32,272 nt of DNA. Origin: Candidatus Obscuribacterales bacterium (GTDB lineage: Bacteria > Cyanobacteriota > Vampirovibrionia > Obscuribacterales > Obscuribacteraceae). The stretch lies in NCBI GenBank assembly GCA_020050685.1, contig JAGVKG010000062.1, positions 1 through 32,272 on the forward strand, given 5' to 3'. Position numbers and translations under genes: made by a program. This document shows, one piece after another, positions 16,125-25,285 of this stretch (positions are counted from its first letter, which is position 1; every line of letters starts with the position of its first letter). The notes beneath the pieces are model-generated. The model saw nothing but the letters and a program-made list of their open reading frames with translations. It was not told where the DNA came from and did no database searches.

Positions 16125-16242
16125 GGTTTTAATAATTGTTCTTTTAACTGAAATTACGGGCGGACAAGCAGGTAGAAAATTATCGGACGTGATTGGATTT
16201 GGCTTGATTTGGCGGGGCATGCAAGCTTGGGGGAACACTTTC

Positions 16243-18597
16243 GTGAATGAAACAAGCAAGGCAGAGGGCGAGACGCAGCGACAGATAACTATTTTGGTTT
16301 TGGATGATGATCAACGATTTCGCGCACTATTAGCAGAACTATTAGCCGAGCAAGGTTATTTAGCATTGCGGGCTCGCAATGGTGCCGAAGCAAAAGCATT
16401 TATTGCCGCAGGTCCAGTGGATTTAGCAATTGTCGATTACCGCTTGCCCGATACGGATGGCATGACTTGGATCATGGAATTGCGAGAATCGCACAATGAT
16501 ATGCCAATTGTCTTTTTGTCCGGCTTTTTCTCGGACTACAGTACCTTTCTGCGCTTGCGCAATGTATTGAAGGTTGCGCATGTTTTGCATAAGCCAATTG
16601 TTCCTGAGCTCTTTATTGAACAGCTTGAGCAAGTTTTGAAAGAAACAAATATCAAAGAGTCCATCGCCCAAGAAGCAGCCTCTCGTCAAGTCGAAACAGA
16701 AATTTCCCTTGGGTCTGCTGCCTATGACACGGGTACATTCGGCTCTTCTTGGTTGCAGAATTTGAAACAAGCCGCCGCATCGGAAAAAGACGAAGTTATC
16801 TACATGGAAGCACACCCATCAACTGAGCCTAAGGCTTTTCTCGAAACGGACAAGGGGGAAGCCTGGACGGACGAGGAGCCGCCAAGCTTTTCTCCTGCAC
16901 AAAAGGCAGATTTATTTGGTCAGGGAAGCCCCAAGACTAGTCTTTTGCAACGATTGGCCACCTTGCGTCAAGAATATGAGCAAGAATTACCGGGACTTCT
17001 GGATGAAATTCATCAGGCAATTAACAATGCTCGGGAAAAATCAAATCCGGCCGAGCTGAAAGACCTAGCACAAAAAATCATTGACTGTGCGCACAAAGTG
17101 CGTGGCACTTCCGGTTCCTTAGGTTTCCTTTTGATTGGAGAATGTGCGGGCAAGATTGAAGACATCTTGCGCCAAGCAAAAGAACAGGCAGCATCGCTCA
17201 GCCAATTTTCTATCGAGCCGGAAGTTTGGGACGATGCAGAATGTGAAGCAATCAAGGCTCAAAGTGGTATGAATATGAGTTCCATCCTCATACCACAAAC
17301 GGCCAGCGAGGTTGCCTCAAGCACTCTCAAAGAATCGGAAGCAGAACCATCGGCAACATTCACACCAATTCTGGTTTGCGACCCGGATAGTACATTTTGC
17401 GATACGTTATCCGAGTTTGGCAGAAGGCGGCACATTGCCCTTGTCGGTGCAACGAACGCAAAAGAAGCTGTGCAAAAGGCCAAAGAGTCTTGCGTGGAAG
17501 CCGTGATTATCAATTCCAAGTTGGAAGCAGAAAAACCAACTTTGTCCAAGCAATTGCGCCAAGCTCTGATGAACGAAAAGCTGCCGATTGCCTTTGTCTC
17601 GGATAGCGCACAATTGGATGAACACGTTAAGGCAGCACAAGCACGTGCTTTGCTATTTTTAGAAAAGCCATTAAATGCAGAAAGTTTCGATTTGGTTCTA
17701 CGCAAACTTCTCACATCGCGAACCGGCGACAAATACCGAGTTTTAGTCATTGATGACGATGAGCGTCTTTGCCAGTTCGTTCGAACGATTTTGGAAAACG
17801 AAGGCATGGTCGTTAAGTATTTAACCGATCCGACTCAAGTGATGGACTGCTTGGCGGATTTTTGTCCTGATGTTGTACTTCTGGATTTAAACATGCCATT
17901 TATGAGCGGCTTTGATATTTGTCGCATGTTACGCACCTCACCGCGCTGGCAAGACCTGAGTATTGTTTGCCTAACCGGCAAAGCAGGAGTACGCAGTCGT
18001 GTTGCTGCATTCAAAGCCGGCGTCGACGACTATTTAACCAAACCATTTACCAATGAAGACTTAATTACTCGTGTAAAAACCAGAATTGAACGAGCACGCT
18101 TGATCCATGAAAGATTGTCCAGTGATTCCATGTGCGGTGTTCTCTCTGGTGACTACTTTCTCGAACAGTTAAAAAACCGTGTCAACGAAGCCAAAATTAT
18201 GGACACAAGCTTGACGGTCACGGTCTTGACCATTTCTGACTACAGAGCCATCGTTAAAAGTCATGGACTGACTTTTAGCCGTTCGATACTGGCCTCTTTG
18301 GGACAACTCCTACTAACACATTTTTCCAGCGACGACTTGCGTGGACACTGGCAAGCTGAACATTTTGTTTTAGCATTTGCCGGCAAAGACTTGCAAGATA
18401 GATCCGCGATTCAATCAGAATTAGAAAAGGTCAAAGCAGAATTTGGCACAATTTCTTTTATTGGCAAAGACCAAATGAAATTCAATTGCTCACTCGATTT
18501 CACCTTGGCCCAATTTCCTCAGGATGGCCAAACAGCCGAGGACTTGATCGACAATGCCGCCAGACAGCTATATAAGGTTAAGGTGATCGGATCCTAA
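16243..18597 (+). CDS. REC-HPt-pseudoREC-REC-degenerate GGDEF signalling protein
   Basis: A 784-residue soluble multidomain protein. REC1 (about 15-135) is complete: Asp21-23, phosphoacceptor Asp65, Ser93, Lys117. After a low-complexity linker comes an HPt domain (about 245-330) with phospho-His284 in AHKVRGTSGSLGF. REC2 (about 374-493) keeps D380-P-D382 and Lys475, but the phosphoacceptor position is Asn424 (VIINSKLE), so it should not be phosphorylated normally. REC3 (about 498-620) is complete: Asp504-506, Asp548, Lys600. The C-terminal domain (about 625-784) aligns with the GGDEF domain of the 21707 gene, but the signature reads QAEHF (704-708), the RxxD site is lost and the D-LTGL start is decayed, so no cyclase activity is expected. 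The GTG at 16243 has GGGGGAA upstream; the frame stays open back to 16123 without a better start. Confidence 0.88.
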   Translation: MNETSKAEGETQRQITILVLDDDQRFRALLAELLAEQGYLALRARNGAEAKAFIAAGPVDLAIVDYRLPDTDGMTWIMELRESHNDMPIVFLSGFFSDYSTFLRLRNVLKVAHVLHKPIVPELFIEQLEQVLKETNIKESIAQEAASRQVETEISLGSAAYDTGTFGSSWLQNLKQAAASEKDEVIYMEAHPSTEPKAFLETDKGEAWTDEEPPSFSPAQKADLFGQGSPKTSLLQRLATLRQEYEQELPGLLDEIHQAINNAREKSNPAELKDLAQKIIDCAHKVRGTSGSLGFLLIGECAGKIEDILRQAKEQAASLSQFSIEPEVWDDAECEAIKAQSGMNMSSILIPQTASEVASSTLKESEAEPSATFTPILVCDPDSTFCDTLSEFGRRRHIALVGATNAKEAVQKAKESCVEAVIINSKLEAEKPTLSKQLRQALMNEKLPIAFVSDSAQLDEHVKAAQARALLFLEKPLNAESFDLVLRKLLTSRTGDKYRVLVIDDDERLCQFVRTILENEGMVVKYLTDPTQVMDCLADFCPDVVLLDLNMPFMSGFDICRMLRTSPRWQDLSIVCLTGKAGVRSRVAAFKAGVDDYLTKPFTNEDLITRVKTRIERARLIHERLSSDSMCGVLSGDYFLEQLKNRVNEAKIMDTSLTVTVLTISDYRAIVKSHGLTFSRSILASLGQLLLTHFSSDDLRGHWQAEHFVLAFAGKDLQDRSAIQSELEKVKAEFGTISFIGKDQMKFNCSLDFTLAQFPQDGQTAEDLIDNAARQLYKVKVIGS

Positions 18598-18652
18598 TTT
18601 GAATTGCAGGCAGGAACTACTGAATCACAGGTTTAATTAGCTAGGCAACACC

Positions 18653-19027
18653 ATGGAAATACAAAATGTTCTCTTAGTCGATGATGATAAAAACATTCGC
18701 TTTCTAGCGCAGATGTGCCTTCAGGATTTAGCGGGTTGGAAAGTCAACCTGGCTTCATCCGGGCAGGAAGCTCTGGATATTCTCAGTCAAGGAAAGCCTG
18801 ATCTGGTTTTGCTAGACGTGATGATGCCAGGCATGGATGGCAAAACCACTTTTACCAAAATAAAAGAATTCCCGGAACTTTGCGATATTCCGATTATCTT
18901 TATGACAGCCTCTGTACAAACACATGAGATGCAGGCTTATTTGGATCTTGGTGCTGTCGGTGTCTTGGTCAAACCATTTGATCCGATGACGCTGGCTGAC
19001 CAAATAAAGAAGTTGATGGCAAACTGA
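18653..19027 (+). CDS. Single-domain response regulator (CheY/Spo0F-like)
   Basis: A 124-residue stand-alone receiver with every catalytic residue: the acidic LLVDDD near the N-terminus, phosphoacceptor Asp55 in VLLDVMMPGMDG, the Thr of IIFMTAS, and Lys107 in VKPF. There is no output domain, so it must pass phosphate to an HPt domain or act by binding a partner. It lies 55 bases after the first multi-receiver gene and 37 bases before the histidine kinase, all on one strand, and is the obvious shuttle between the kinase and the HPt domains of genes on either side. The ATG has only a short AGG upstream, hence perhaps coupled or modest translation. Confidence 0.93.
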   Translation: MEIQNVLLVDDDKNIRFLAQMCLQDLAGWKVNLASSGQEALDILSQGKPDLVLLDVMMPGMDGKTTFTKIKEFPELCDIPIIFMTASVQTHEMQAYLDLGAVGVLVKPFDPMTLADQIKKLMAN

Positions 19028-19064
19028 GGGCAGAGTAATCTGCCAAATTAGAGGTGAGACTCCC

Positions 19065-21710
19065 GTGAATTGGTTGGTCAAAGAAAAGGTTGGTATTCTG
19101 TTTGCCGGAGTCTTCGGCATTCTTTTAATTACAGCGGTGATTTGCTATCAACATACCCTAAAGCTTATTGAAACCGGCAAAAGAGTTACCCAATCTCAAC
19201 AAGTTCTGACCGAACTGGTACATGCGTTTTCATTTGTCAGAGATGTGGAGACAACCCAACGAGGCTATCAAGTAAGCGGAGACGATCGACTTTTGTCTCC
19301 ATACATTATTGCTGTTTCGCGCATGAATGCTCACCTGTCTCGTCTAAAAGAATTGACAAAAGACAACCACGAGCATCAACGCCGAATTCCCGAACTGGTA
19401 CGCAAAATTGAAAGACGAATCGCGCTTGCCGAAGAAGTGATTAGAATCCATCAAAAAAGGCGTTTGCTCACCGAAGAGGAAAAAACCAGAGCTGATCAGG
19501 GAGCAAAGTTAGCACAAGAAATTACTAATACAATTCGGCACATGGAAACAGAAGAAAATGACTTGCTATCGTTGCGCGACAATAAATTGGCAGAAAGTAC
19601 GCGCACTACCGTAATTGCGATTGGCAGTCTTGGTGTTCTGGCATTTGTCCTGCTTTGCTTAGCCGTATACTTCACACAACTATTTGTCAAAGAAAGGCAA
19701 CTGCGCCTTGAGGAGGCGGAAAAAGCAAAAGCCAACCTTGATGCCACGTTATCCAGTCTTGCCGAAGGTCTAGCTCGCCTCAACCAAGAGGGACAAATTG
19801 AATACTTGAACCCAGCCGGTCAAAGAATTCTCGGTTGGGAATTGAGCGAAATTGTCAATCACAATTTCCACCAATTGGTTCACGACCACAAGCAAGAAGG
19901 AATATTTGTTGCAGAAAGCTGGTGTGGGGTAGAGGAGGCGATGGCCACCAGAAGCGCTTGCGCCACTTTTGAAGAACGCTTTCTTTGCAAGAGTGGTTTG
20001 AGTGTTATTGCACAGTGTACATACTCGCCTCTCATGTTTAATCAAGAAGCCAGTGGTTCGGTGCTCAGCTTCCGCGATGCCACCGAAGAAAAACATGGTC
20101 AAAGCCTCAATTATGCCCAATTGTCAATTACCAAACTTTTGGCTGAATCAGAGGAGCTGGGACAAGACGAACTCGACAAAGTAACAGAGGTTCTCTGCAA
20201 GGCATTTGACTGGGATATGGGCTTATATTGGGTTGTGAATCCGGAAAGAGAATTGCTGCAATGTGCCGGACTATGGCATTCCAGCAAAATCGTTTTGCAG
20301 GAATTCCACGAGGAAGAAATTAGAGGACTGCACTTTGTGCGTGGGCAAGGCATTCCAGGAGAAATCTGGCAATCAGCAGAACCAAGGTGGATAACGGAGA
20401 TCGCCGAACTGAGTACACAAAAATATCCCAGAATTGAAAGGACAATTAAGGCCGGTTTCCATTCCATCTTTATTTATCCCATATTGGTTTCCGGGCGAGT
20501 CATCGGAGCAATTGAATTTCTTTCTCATGAGGTGCGTTCGCCGGATCATGATCTTTTCGATGTCTGTGCTTCCGTTAATTCCCAGGTTGCTCAGTTTCTC
20601 GAGCGCAAGCGCAGCGAAGCAAAATTGCTCGAGTCGGAAGAAGTGTTCCGACAACTAGCCGAAAATATTCGCGAAGTCTTTTGGTTGGAAAGCCCGGACC
20701 TTTCCCAGCTCTTTTACATCAGCCCAGCTTATGAGGAAATTTGGGGACTGCCTGTAGAGGATTTGTACGCTGATCCACGGTCCTTCATCGAATCAATAGT
20801 TCCAGAAGATCGCGATCAAGTAATGCAGTACATAAGTGAGATTACCAAATCGCCAGAAGGCTCTGTCGCCGAATATAGAATTACACGACCGGATGGTTCA
20901 ATTCGTTGGATCTGGTCACGCTCCTTTCCCATTTACGACGAGGACGGCAATGTCTTCCGCACTTGTGGAATTTGCCATGATATTTCCGAACGCAAGGAAA
21001 TTGAAAAACGCATTAGTGAGTTTTATTCTGTGGTATCACATGAGTTACGCACACCGCTTACCTCGATTCGAGCCGCCCTGGGTATGATTGAAGGCGGTCT
21101 TTGTGGTCCATTACCGGAGAAGGCAACAAAGCTTGTCGAAATTGCCCGCACGGAATCAGACAGGTTAATTCGCTTGATTAACGACATGCTTGATTTACGC
21201 AAGATTGAGGCTGGCAAACTTGAATTGCACTTAGAGCCATGTCAACCTAATGCCTTGGTTGATGCCACTCTCAATGCTATTCAGGGAATGGCCAATGAAG
21301 CTTCCGTCAATGTTGTTTCCGATGTCGAAACCGACACTTCCGTTTCATGCGACAAAGATCGCATTATCCAAGTATTGACCAATTTGGTTAGCAATGCCGT
21401 CAAATTCTCACAGCCCGGATCCAGCATCAAAGTAAAAGTTGAAACAGACGATACTGGTTCTTGTCGCTTTTCTGTCATTGACAACGGTCCCGGCATTGCT
21501 AAAGAGCACATGCATAAATTATTTGAACAATTTGGCCAAGTAGATTCGTCCGAAAGTCGAGCCAAGGGTGGCACAGGGTTGGGACTGGCTGTCAGCAAAG
21601 GTCTTGTTGAAGAGCACAAGGGTAAAATTGGTGTAGAGAGTAAAGTTGGTATCGGATCGACATTTTGGTTTGAGCTGCCGAAGGAAAGTAACGAGGCAAG
21701 CCAATCATGA
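19065..21710 (+). CDS. CHASE3-PAS-GAF-PAS sensor histidine kinase
   Basis: An 881-residue membrane kinase. TM1 (about 9-28) and TM2 (about 181-206) enclose a periplasmic CHASE3 domain (about 40-175, with the typical FVRDVETTQRGYQVSGDD). Then come a PAS domain (about 222-330), a GAF domain (about 348-522, with GQGIPGEIWQSAEPRWI), a second PAS with PAC (about 526-648), HisKA (about 650-715, His659 in VVSHELRTPLTSI) and HATPase_c (about 765-875: N box with Asn777, DNGPGIA, GGTGLGLA). No receiver is attached, so phosphate must go to a separate receiver. Start: GTG with GAGGTGA about 8 bases upstream. Its stop overlaps the next start by ATGA, coupling it to the HPt-REC-REC-GGDEF protein. The CHASE3 ligand is unknown. 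Confidence 0.95.
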   Translation: MNWLVKEKVGILFAGVFGILLITAVICYQHTLKLIETGKRVTQSQQVLTELVHAFSFVRDVETTQRGYQVSGDDRLLSPYIIAVSRMNAHLSRLKELTKDNHEHQRRIPELVRKIERRIALAEEVIRIHQKRRLLTEEEKTRADQGAKLAQEITNTIRHMETEENDLLSLRDNKLAESTRTTVIAIGSLGVLAFVLLCLAVYFTQLFVKERQLRLEEAEKAKANLDATLSSLAEGLARLNQEGQIEYLNPAGQRILGWELSEIVNHNFHQLVHDHKQEGIFVAESWCGVEEAMATRSACATFEERFLCKSGLSVIAQCTYSPLMFNQEASGSVLSFRDATEEKHGQSLNYAQLSITKLLAESEELGQDELDKVTEVLCKAFDWDMGLYWVVNPERELLQCAGLWHSSKIVLQEFHEEEIRGLHFVRGQGIPGEIWQSAEPRWITEIAELSTQKYPRIERTIKAGFHSIFIYPILVSGRVIGAIEFLSHEVRSPDHDLFDVCASVNSQVAQFLERKRSEAKLLESEEVFRQLAENIREVFWLESPDLSQLFYISPAYEEIWGLPVEDLYADPRSFIESIVPEDRDQVMQYISEITKSPEGSVAEYRITRPDGSIRWIWSRSFPIYDEDGNVFRTCGICHDISERKEIEKRISEFYSVVSHELRTPLTSIRAALGMIEGGLCGPLPEKATKLVEIARTESDRLIRLINDMLDLRKIEAGKLELHLEPCQPNALVDATLNAIQGMANEASVNVVSDVETDTSVSCDKDRIIQVLTNLVSNAVKFSQPGSSIKVKVETDDTGSCRFSVIDNGPGIAKEHMHKLFEQFGQVDSSESRAKGGTGLGLAVSKGLVEEHKGKIGVESKVGIGSTFWFELPKESNEASQS

Positions 21711-23371
21711 GTCAAGATATGAGCCAATTATCCAATACCCTTTCTGCTCTCAAGCAAAAATATCGCTCTGAATTACCCGGCCGTTTGACAGAGGTTGCCA
21801 AAGCCATCGCACTAGGCAAAGCTAATCCCGACAAAGCGAACTTGCGCGAACAAGCTCGCTTTGTCGTGCACAAGTTGCGTGGTACAGCCACATCATATGG
21901 CTTTCCCAAAATTGGCGAAGCCATGGCCGTAATTGAGGAAGAAATTTTGCACTTGGCTATTGCCGACAATGCTTCAATCGGCTCCGAATCAGCTTGGCCA
22001 AAAATTGATCAAGCTCTGCAAGAAGCACTTACTAGCCTGAACGACGCCGACGACTTTTCAATTGCGGATTCGGAACCGCTGTTAATGCCTGAGTCGCAAT
22101 CACGCAATGTTGCTTCCATCATGGTCGTGGATGACGATGAAGAATTTCTTGCTTACATACAAGAGCTCGGCCATCAAAAATTGATTGCCATGATACCAGC
22201 ACGCAATAGCGAGGAAGCGCTGCAAATAGCCGAGACGAGCCACTTGGATGCCGTCATGCTTGATGTCATGCTTGGCTCGAACGAAACTTCTTTTGAATTA
22301 GCCAATGCCATAAGACAATCATCCGGCAATGCCAATATTCCAATTGCTTTCATATCGGCTGACTCAAGTGTGACAAGCCGGGTTGCCGCAGCCAAAGCCG
22401 GTGCCACTCTTTATTTAGCCAAACCAATTGAGCCAGTGATATTGGAAGACGCGGTGCATCAATTGCTATCCTTGCGTCAGCTTGAGCAAATCCGCATTTT
22501 AGTTTGCGATGACGATGCCGATCTTTGCCATCACGTCAAATTGCTTTTGGAATCGGTGGGCATGAATGTGCAGGTGCAAAACGATCCTAGTCGCATTATG
22601 GAAACCTTACAGGAAACCACACCAGATCTTTTATTACTCGATGTAATGATGCCAGGCGTGAATGGTTTGGATGTCTGCCGTATGCTGCGCACATCTTCGC
22701 GCTTTCGCCATTTGCCGATTATTTTTATCACCTCCCAAACTTCTTTAGATGCACGAGTTGCTGCCTTTGAATCTGGGGCTGATGATTATTTGCCCAAACC
22801 GTTTGCCAAGCAAGAACTAATTTCCCGCGTGCAAGTACGCGTTGAGCGTGCCCATCTTTTGAAAGATCGCATGGACAAAGATGCCCTGACTGGTCTTTGG
22901 TTGCGCCGCGCCTTTGTCGAGCGATTAACGATCATGCTTGCCACTGCTAAGCGTCTGCATTTCCCGGTAACCTTTGGCATCATTGATGTTGATCATTTCA
23001 AGCAAATCAATGATACCTATGGGCATTTGGCCGGTGATTCAGTTCTAGCCGGATTTTCTGGTTTGATCAGTCAACGTTTTCGTATCGTCGATATTCGTGG
23101 ACGCTGGGGTGGTGATGAGTTTGTTGTTGCCTTTCAAAAGGCCGACCACAAGCAAATGCATCAAGCCATGGCCAAATTTGTCTCTGAATTTCACCAGATA
23201 CCATTTGAATCAGAAAAGGGCGAACAATTCCACGCCTCATGCACAGTTGGTTTGGCAAGCTTCCCCGAGGACGGTGAATCGATGCACGAACTTCTCACCC
23301 AAGCAGACAGAAGGCTTTATTTAGCAAAAGAAAATGGCCGCAATTGCGTAGTCAGCGAAGACCCAGCGTAG
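21707..23371 (+). CDS. HPt-REC-REC-GGDEF diguanylate cyclase
   Basis: A 554-residue soluble protein. HPt domain (about 5-95) with His55 in VVHKLRGTATSYGF; REC1 (about 130-250) with Asp186 and Lys239; REC2 (about 258-380) with Asp312 (LLLLDVMMPG) and Lys364; GGDEF (about 385-550). The cyclase domain starts DALTGLWLRRAF, has IDVDHFKQINDTYGH, and the intact GGDEF signature at 468-472. An RxxD motif at 459-462 is exactly five residues before it, as in cyclases inhibited by their own product. It should therefore make c-di-GMP under phosphorylation control. Architecture and sequence match the C-terminal part of the 16243 protein, so the two arose by duplication. ATGA overlap with the kinase gene implies matched synthesis. 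Confidence 0.94.
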   Translation: MSQDMSQLSNTLSALKQKYRSELPGRLTEVAKAIALGKANPDKANLREQARFVVHKLRGTATSYGFPKIGEAMAVIEEEILHLAIADNASIGSESAWPKIDQALQEALTSLNDADDFSIADSEPLLMPESQSRNVASIMVVDDDEEFLAYIQELGHQKLIAMIPARNSEEALQIAETSHLDAVMLDVMLGSNETSFELANAIRQSSGNANIPIAFISADSSVTSRVAAAKAGATLYLAKPIEPVILEDAVHQLLSLRQLEQIRILVCDDDADLCHHVKLLLESVGMNVQVQNDPSRIMETLQETTPDLLLLDVMMPGVNGLDVCRMLRTSSRFRHLPIIFITSQTSLDARVAAFESGADDYLPKPFAKQELISRVQVRVERAHLLKDRMDKDALTGLWLRRAFVERLTIMLATAKRLHFPVTFGIIDVDHFKQINDTYGHLAGDSVLAGFSGLISQRFRIVDIRGRWGGDEFVVAFQKADHKQMHQAMAKFVSEFHQIPFESEKGEQFHASCTVGLASFPEDGESMHELLTQADRRLYLAKENGRNCVVSEDPA

Positions 23372-23460
23372 CGAAGAACTGCGAGGAGTTGTTCGCAACC
23401 AAGCGTCTTGACGCGCGGAGGAGCTGATGCTCTGCATCAGCAACGGAGCGCTTATTATAG
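23366..23460. repeat. Structured GGAG-rich intergenic element, copy B
   Basis: It runs from the last codons of the diguanylate cyclase gene to just before ispG's end (convergent genes). It contains perfect small hairpins, GCGTC-TT-GACGC (about 23403-23414) and GCTGATGC-TCT-GCATCAGC (about 23423-23441), and GGAG between short complementary arms. Its left end, CAGCGTAGCGAAG, resembles that of the element at 5757. Neither hairpin has a U-tract, although one could serve as a transcription barrier for the converging genes. Confidence 0.4.
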
Positions 23461-23466
23461 AAACGC

Positions 23467-24675
23467 TTAATTGTAATTCTTGCGCACGTAGTGATCAACT
23501 AAGACAATAAAATCTTCCGCCAATTTTGGTCCGGATAAAGTCGTGGCATGTTCGCCATCAATATAAACCGGCGCGCGTGGTTCTTCACCTGTACCAGGTA
23601 AAGAAATACCGATATCGGCATGACGTGATTCACCAGGTCCGTTGACAATGCATCCCATGACAGCCACTTTCAGTGACTCGGCACCAGGGAATTCTTCAGC
23701 CCAGACCTGACGTTTTTCCGCCAGATAATCTTGAATTTGTTTGGCCAATTCTTGGAAAACAGTACTTGTGGTTCGACCACATCCTGGGCAGGCTGTCACT
23801 TGGGCAACAAATGATCTCAGACCAACAGATTGCAAGATCTGTTGGCAGACTCTCACTTCTTCGGCACGATCACCGCCAGGTTGCGGGGTAAGGCTGGCAC
23901 GAATGGTATCACCAATACCATCACAAAGCAGAACAGATAAAGCCGCCGTCGATGCGACAATACCTTTCATAGACATACCTGCTTCCGTAAGACCTAAGTG
24001 CAAAGCATTTGGCGTGCGTGCGGCTAACTTTCTGTAAACAGCGATTAGATCTTGTACCTCGGAGACTTTTGCCGAAAGAATTATTTGCTCATCGGTTATG
24101 CCATAGGATTTAGCTAAATCTTTCGACTCGACCGCTGATTGCACAATGGCTTCAATCAAAACATCGTGAGCATTTTTTGGTTCAGCCAGTCGGGCATTTT
24201 CATCCATCATCCTGGCCAACAAGTCTTGATCTAAGGATCCCCAATTCACACCAATGCGCACAGGTTTTTGATTCTTGAGCGCCACTTCAATCATTTGGCG
24301 GAAGTTATCGTCGTGTTTTTCACCACGCCCAACATTACCCGGATTGATGCGATATTTAGCAAGCAAACGCGCGCAATCCGGATATTCAGCTAACAGCAGA
24401 TGTCCATTATAGTGAAAGTCACCAACTAGCGGCACGCATGCGTCCAGGCTTTCCAGATGGCTGACAATTTGTGGTACAGCTTTAGCCGCTTCGCGCGTGT
24501 TCACCGTAATGCGGACAATTTCCGAGCCAGCATCATAGAGCAACTTCACTTGCTTGGCAGTTGCCAGCGCATCTTCCGTCGGCGTATTGGTCATCGACTG
24601 CACCAAAACCGGTGCTCCGCCGCCGATGAGCTTATCGCCAACATTCACTCCAATGGATTTTCGCCGAACAATCAT
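23467..24675 (-). CDS. ispG: 4-hydroxy-3-methylbut-2-enyl diphosphate synthase (flavodoxin/ferredoxin)
   Basis: The IspG/GcpE enzyme of the MEP isoprenoid pathway, converting MEcPP to HMBPP with a [4Fe-4S] cluster. At 402 residues it is the short, two-domain bacterial form. The TIM-barrel part shows [25 protein letters not shown] and the [15 protein letters not shown] stretch. The cluster ligands are Cys296 and Cys299 ([10 protein letters not shown]), Cys342 and Glu349 (GCIVNGPGE), with the spacing seen in characterised enzymes. The ATG at 24675 has a weak ribosome site. No other MEP genes are near. The reductive step needs ferredoxin or flavodoxin, not encoded here. Confidence 0.97.
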   Translation of the reverse strand: MIVRRKSIGVNVGDKLIGGGAPVLVQSMTNTPTEDALATAKQVKLLYDAGSEIVRITVNTREAAKAVPQIVSHLESLDACVPLVGDFHYNGHLLLAEYPDCARLLAKYRINPGNVGRGEKHDDNFRQMIEVALKNQKPVRIGVNWGSLDQDLLARMMDENARLAEPKNAHDVLIEAIVQSAVESKDLAKSYGITDEQIILSAKVSEVQDLIAVYRKLAARTPNALHLGLTEAGMSMKGIVASTAALSVLLCDGIGDTIRASLTPQPGGDRAEEVRVCQQILQSVGLRSFVAQVTACPGCGRTTSTVFQELAKQIQDYLAEKRQVWAEEFPGAESLKVAVMGCIVNGPGESRHADIGISLPGTGEEPRAPVYIDGEHATTLSGPKLAEDFIVLVDHYVRKNYN

Positions 24676-24783
24676 CTCGATTTATCTGTCCCACGCAAGC
24701 AGACTCTATAACCAAACAAAGATATCACAGTTGTCAGGCTACTGCCTTTAGATCATGCTTAGTCTGCAGGCTTTAGAATATGC

Positions 24784-25275
24784 TCATTTTGCCCAGAGAG
24801 CCGGGAAGTTGGCTCTTATCGAGTAGCAATCTTGATTGGGGCTTAAGATCAAATGATCGAGCACGGAAATTTGCAACATCTTGCCTGCCCAAATTAGACG
24901 TGCTGTCACATCGAGATCCTCTGCTGATGGCTCGACTTGCGCATAGGATGGATGGTTGTGACAAACCATGATTGCGTAACTATTGGCCAACACTGCAGCC
25001 TTGAATACTTCACGCGGATGCACAATTGCTGAAGCTAACGTGCCGTGAGAAACTTCGTGCATACCAATCACTTCGTGCTTGGCATTAAGGTGCAGCGTAA
25101 CAAAACTTTCTTCAGCCGCAAAACGCAAAGGCTCGAGGAATTCCTGTACATCCTCTGCTGTCCTAAGAGCAAACAAATTCTTAGGTGTTTGCCCTTCGTG
25201 CACCAAACAAAGCTTGATCTTGGGTATTTCGTAACGCAATTGACTAGCAAGTGATGGCATTGAAATTGTTTGCAT
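24784..25275 (-). CDS. RadC-like JAB/MPN (JAMM) domain protein
   Basis: A 163-residue protein resembling the C-terminal domain of RadC/UPF0758, without the helix-hairpin-helix N-terminus of full-length RadC. Seen: an HEVSHGTLASAIVHPREVFKAA stretch with the putative metal-site Glu, CHNHPS with two His, PSAEDLDVT with the Asp, and ISVLDHLIL. The loop after HxH holds one residue more than usual (HNHPSYAQVEPSAED rather than HNHPSG-type), giving HxHx11D. The start at 25275 is firm: GGAGG lies 5 bases upstream. The longer frame to 25341 would read through a hairpin and the ribosome site. RadC itself is not established as a repair protein, and the role of short forms is open. No mobile element is near. 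Confidence 0.82.
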   Translation of the reverse strand: MQTISMPSLASQLRYEIPKIKLCLVHEGQTPKNLFALRTAEDVQEFLEPLRFAAEESFVTLHLNAKHEVIGMHEVSHGTLASAIVHPREVFKAAVLANSYAIMVCHNHPSYAQVEPSAEDLDVTARLIWAGKMLQISVLDHLILSPNQDCYSIRANFPALWAK

Positions 25276-25285
25276 AAGTCCTCCG

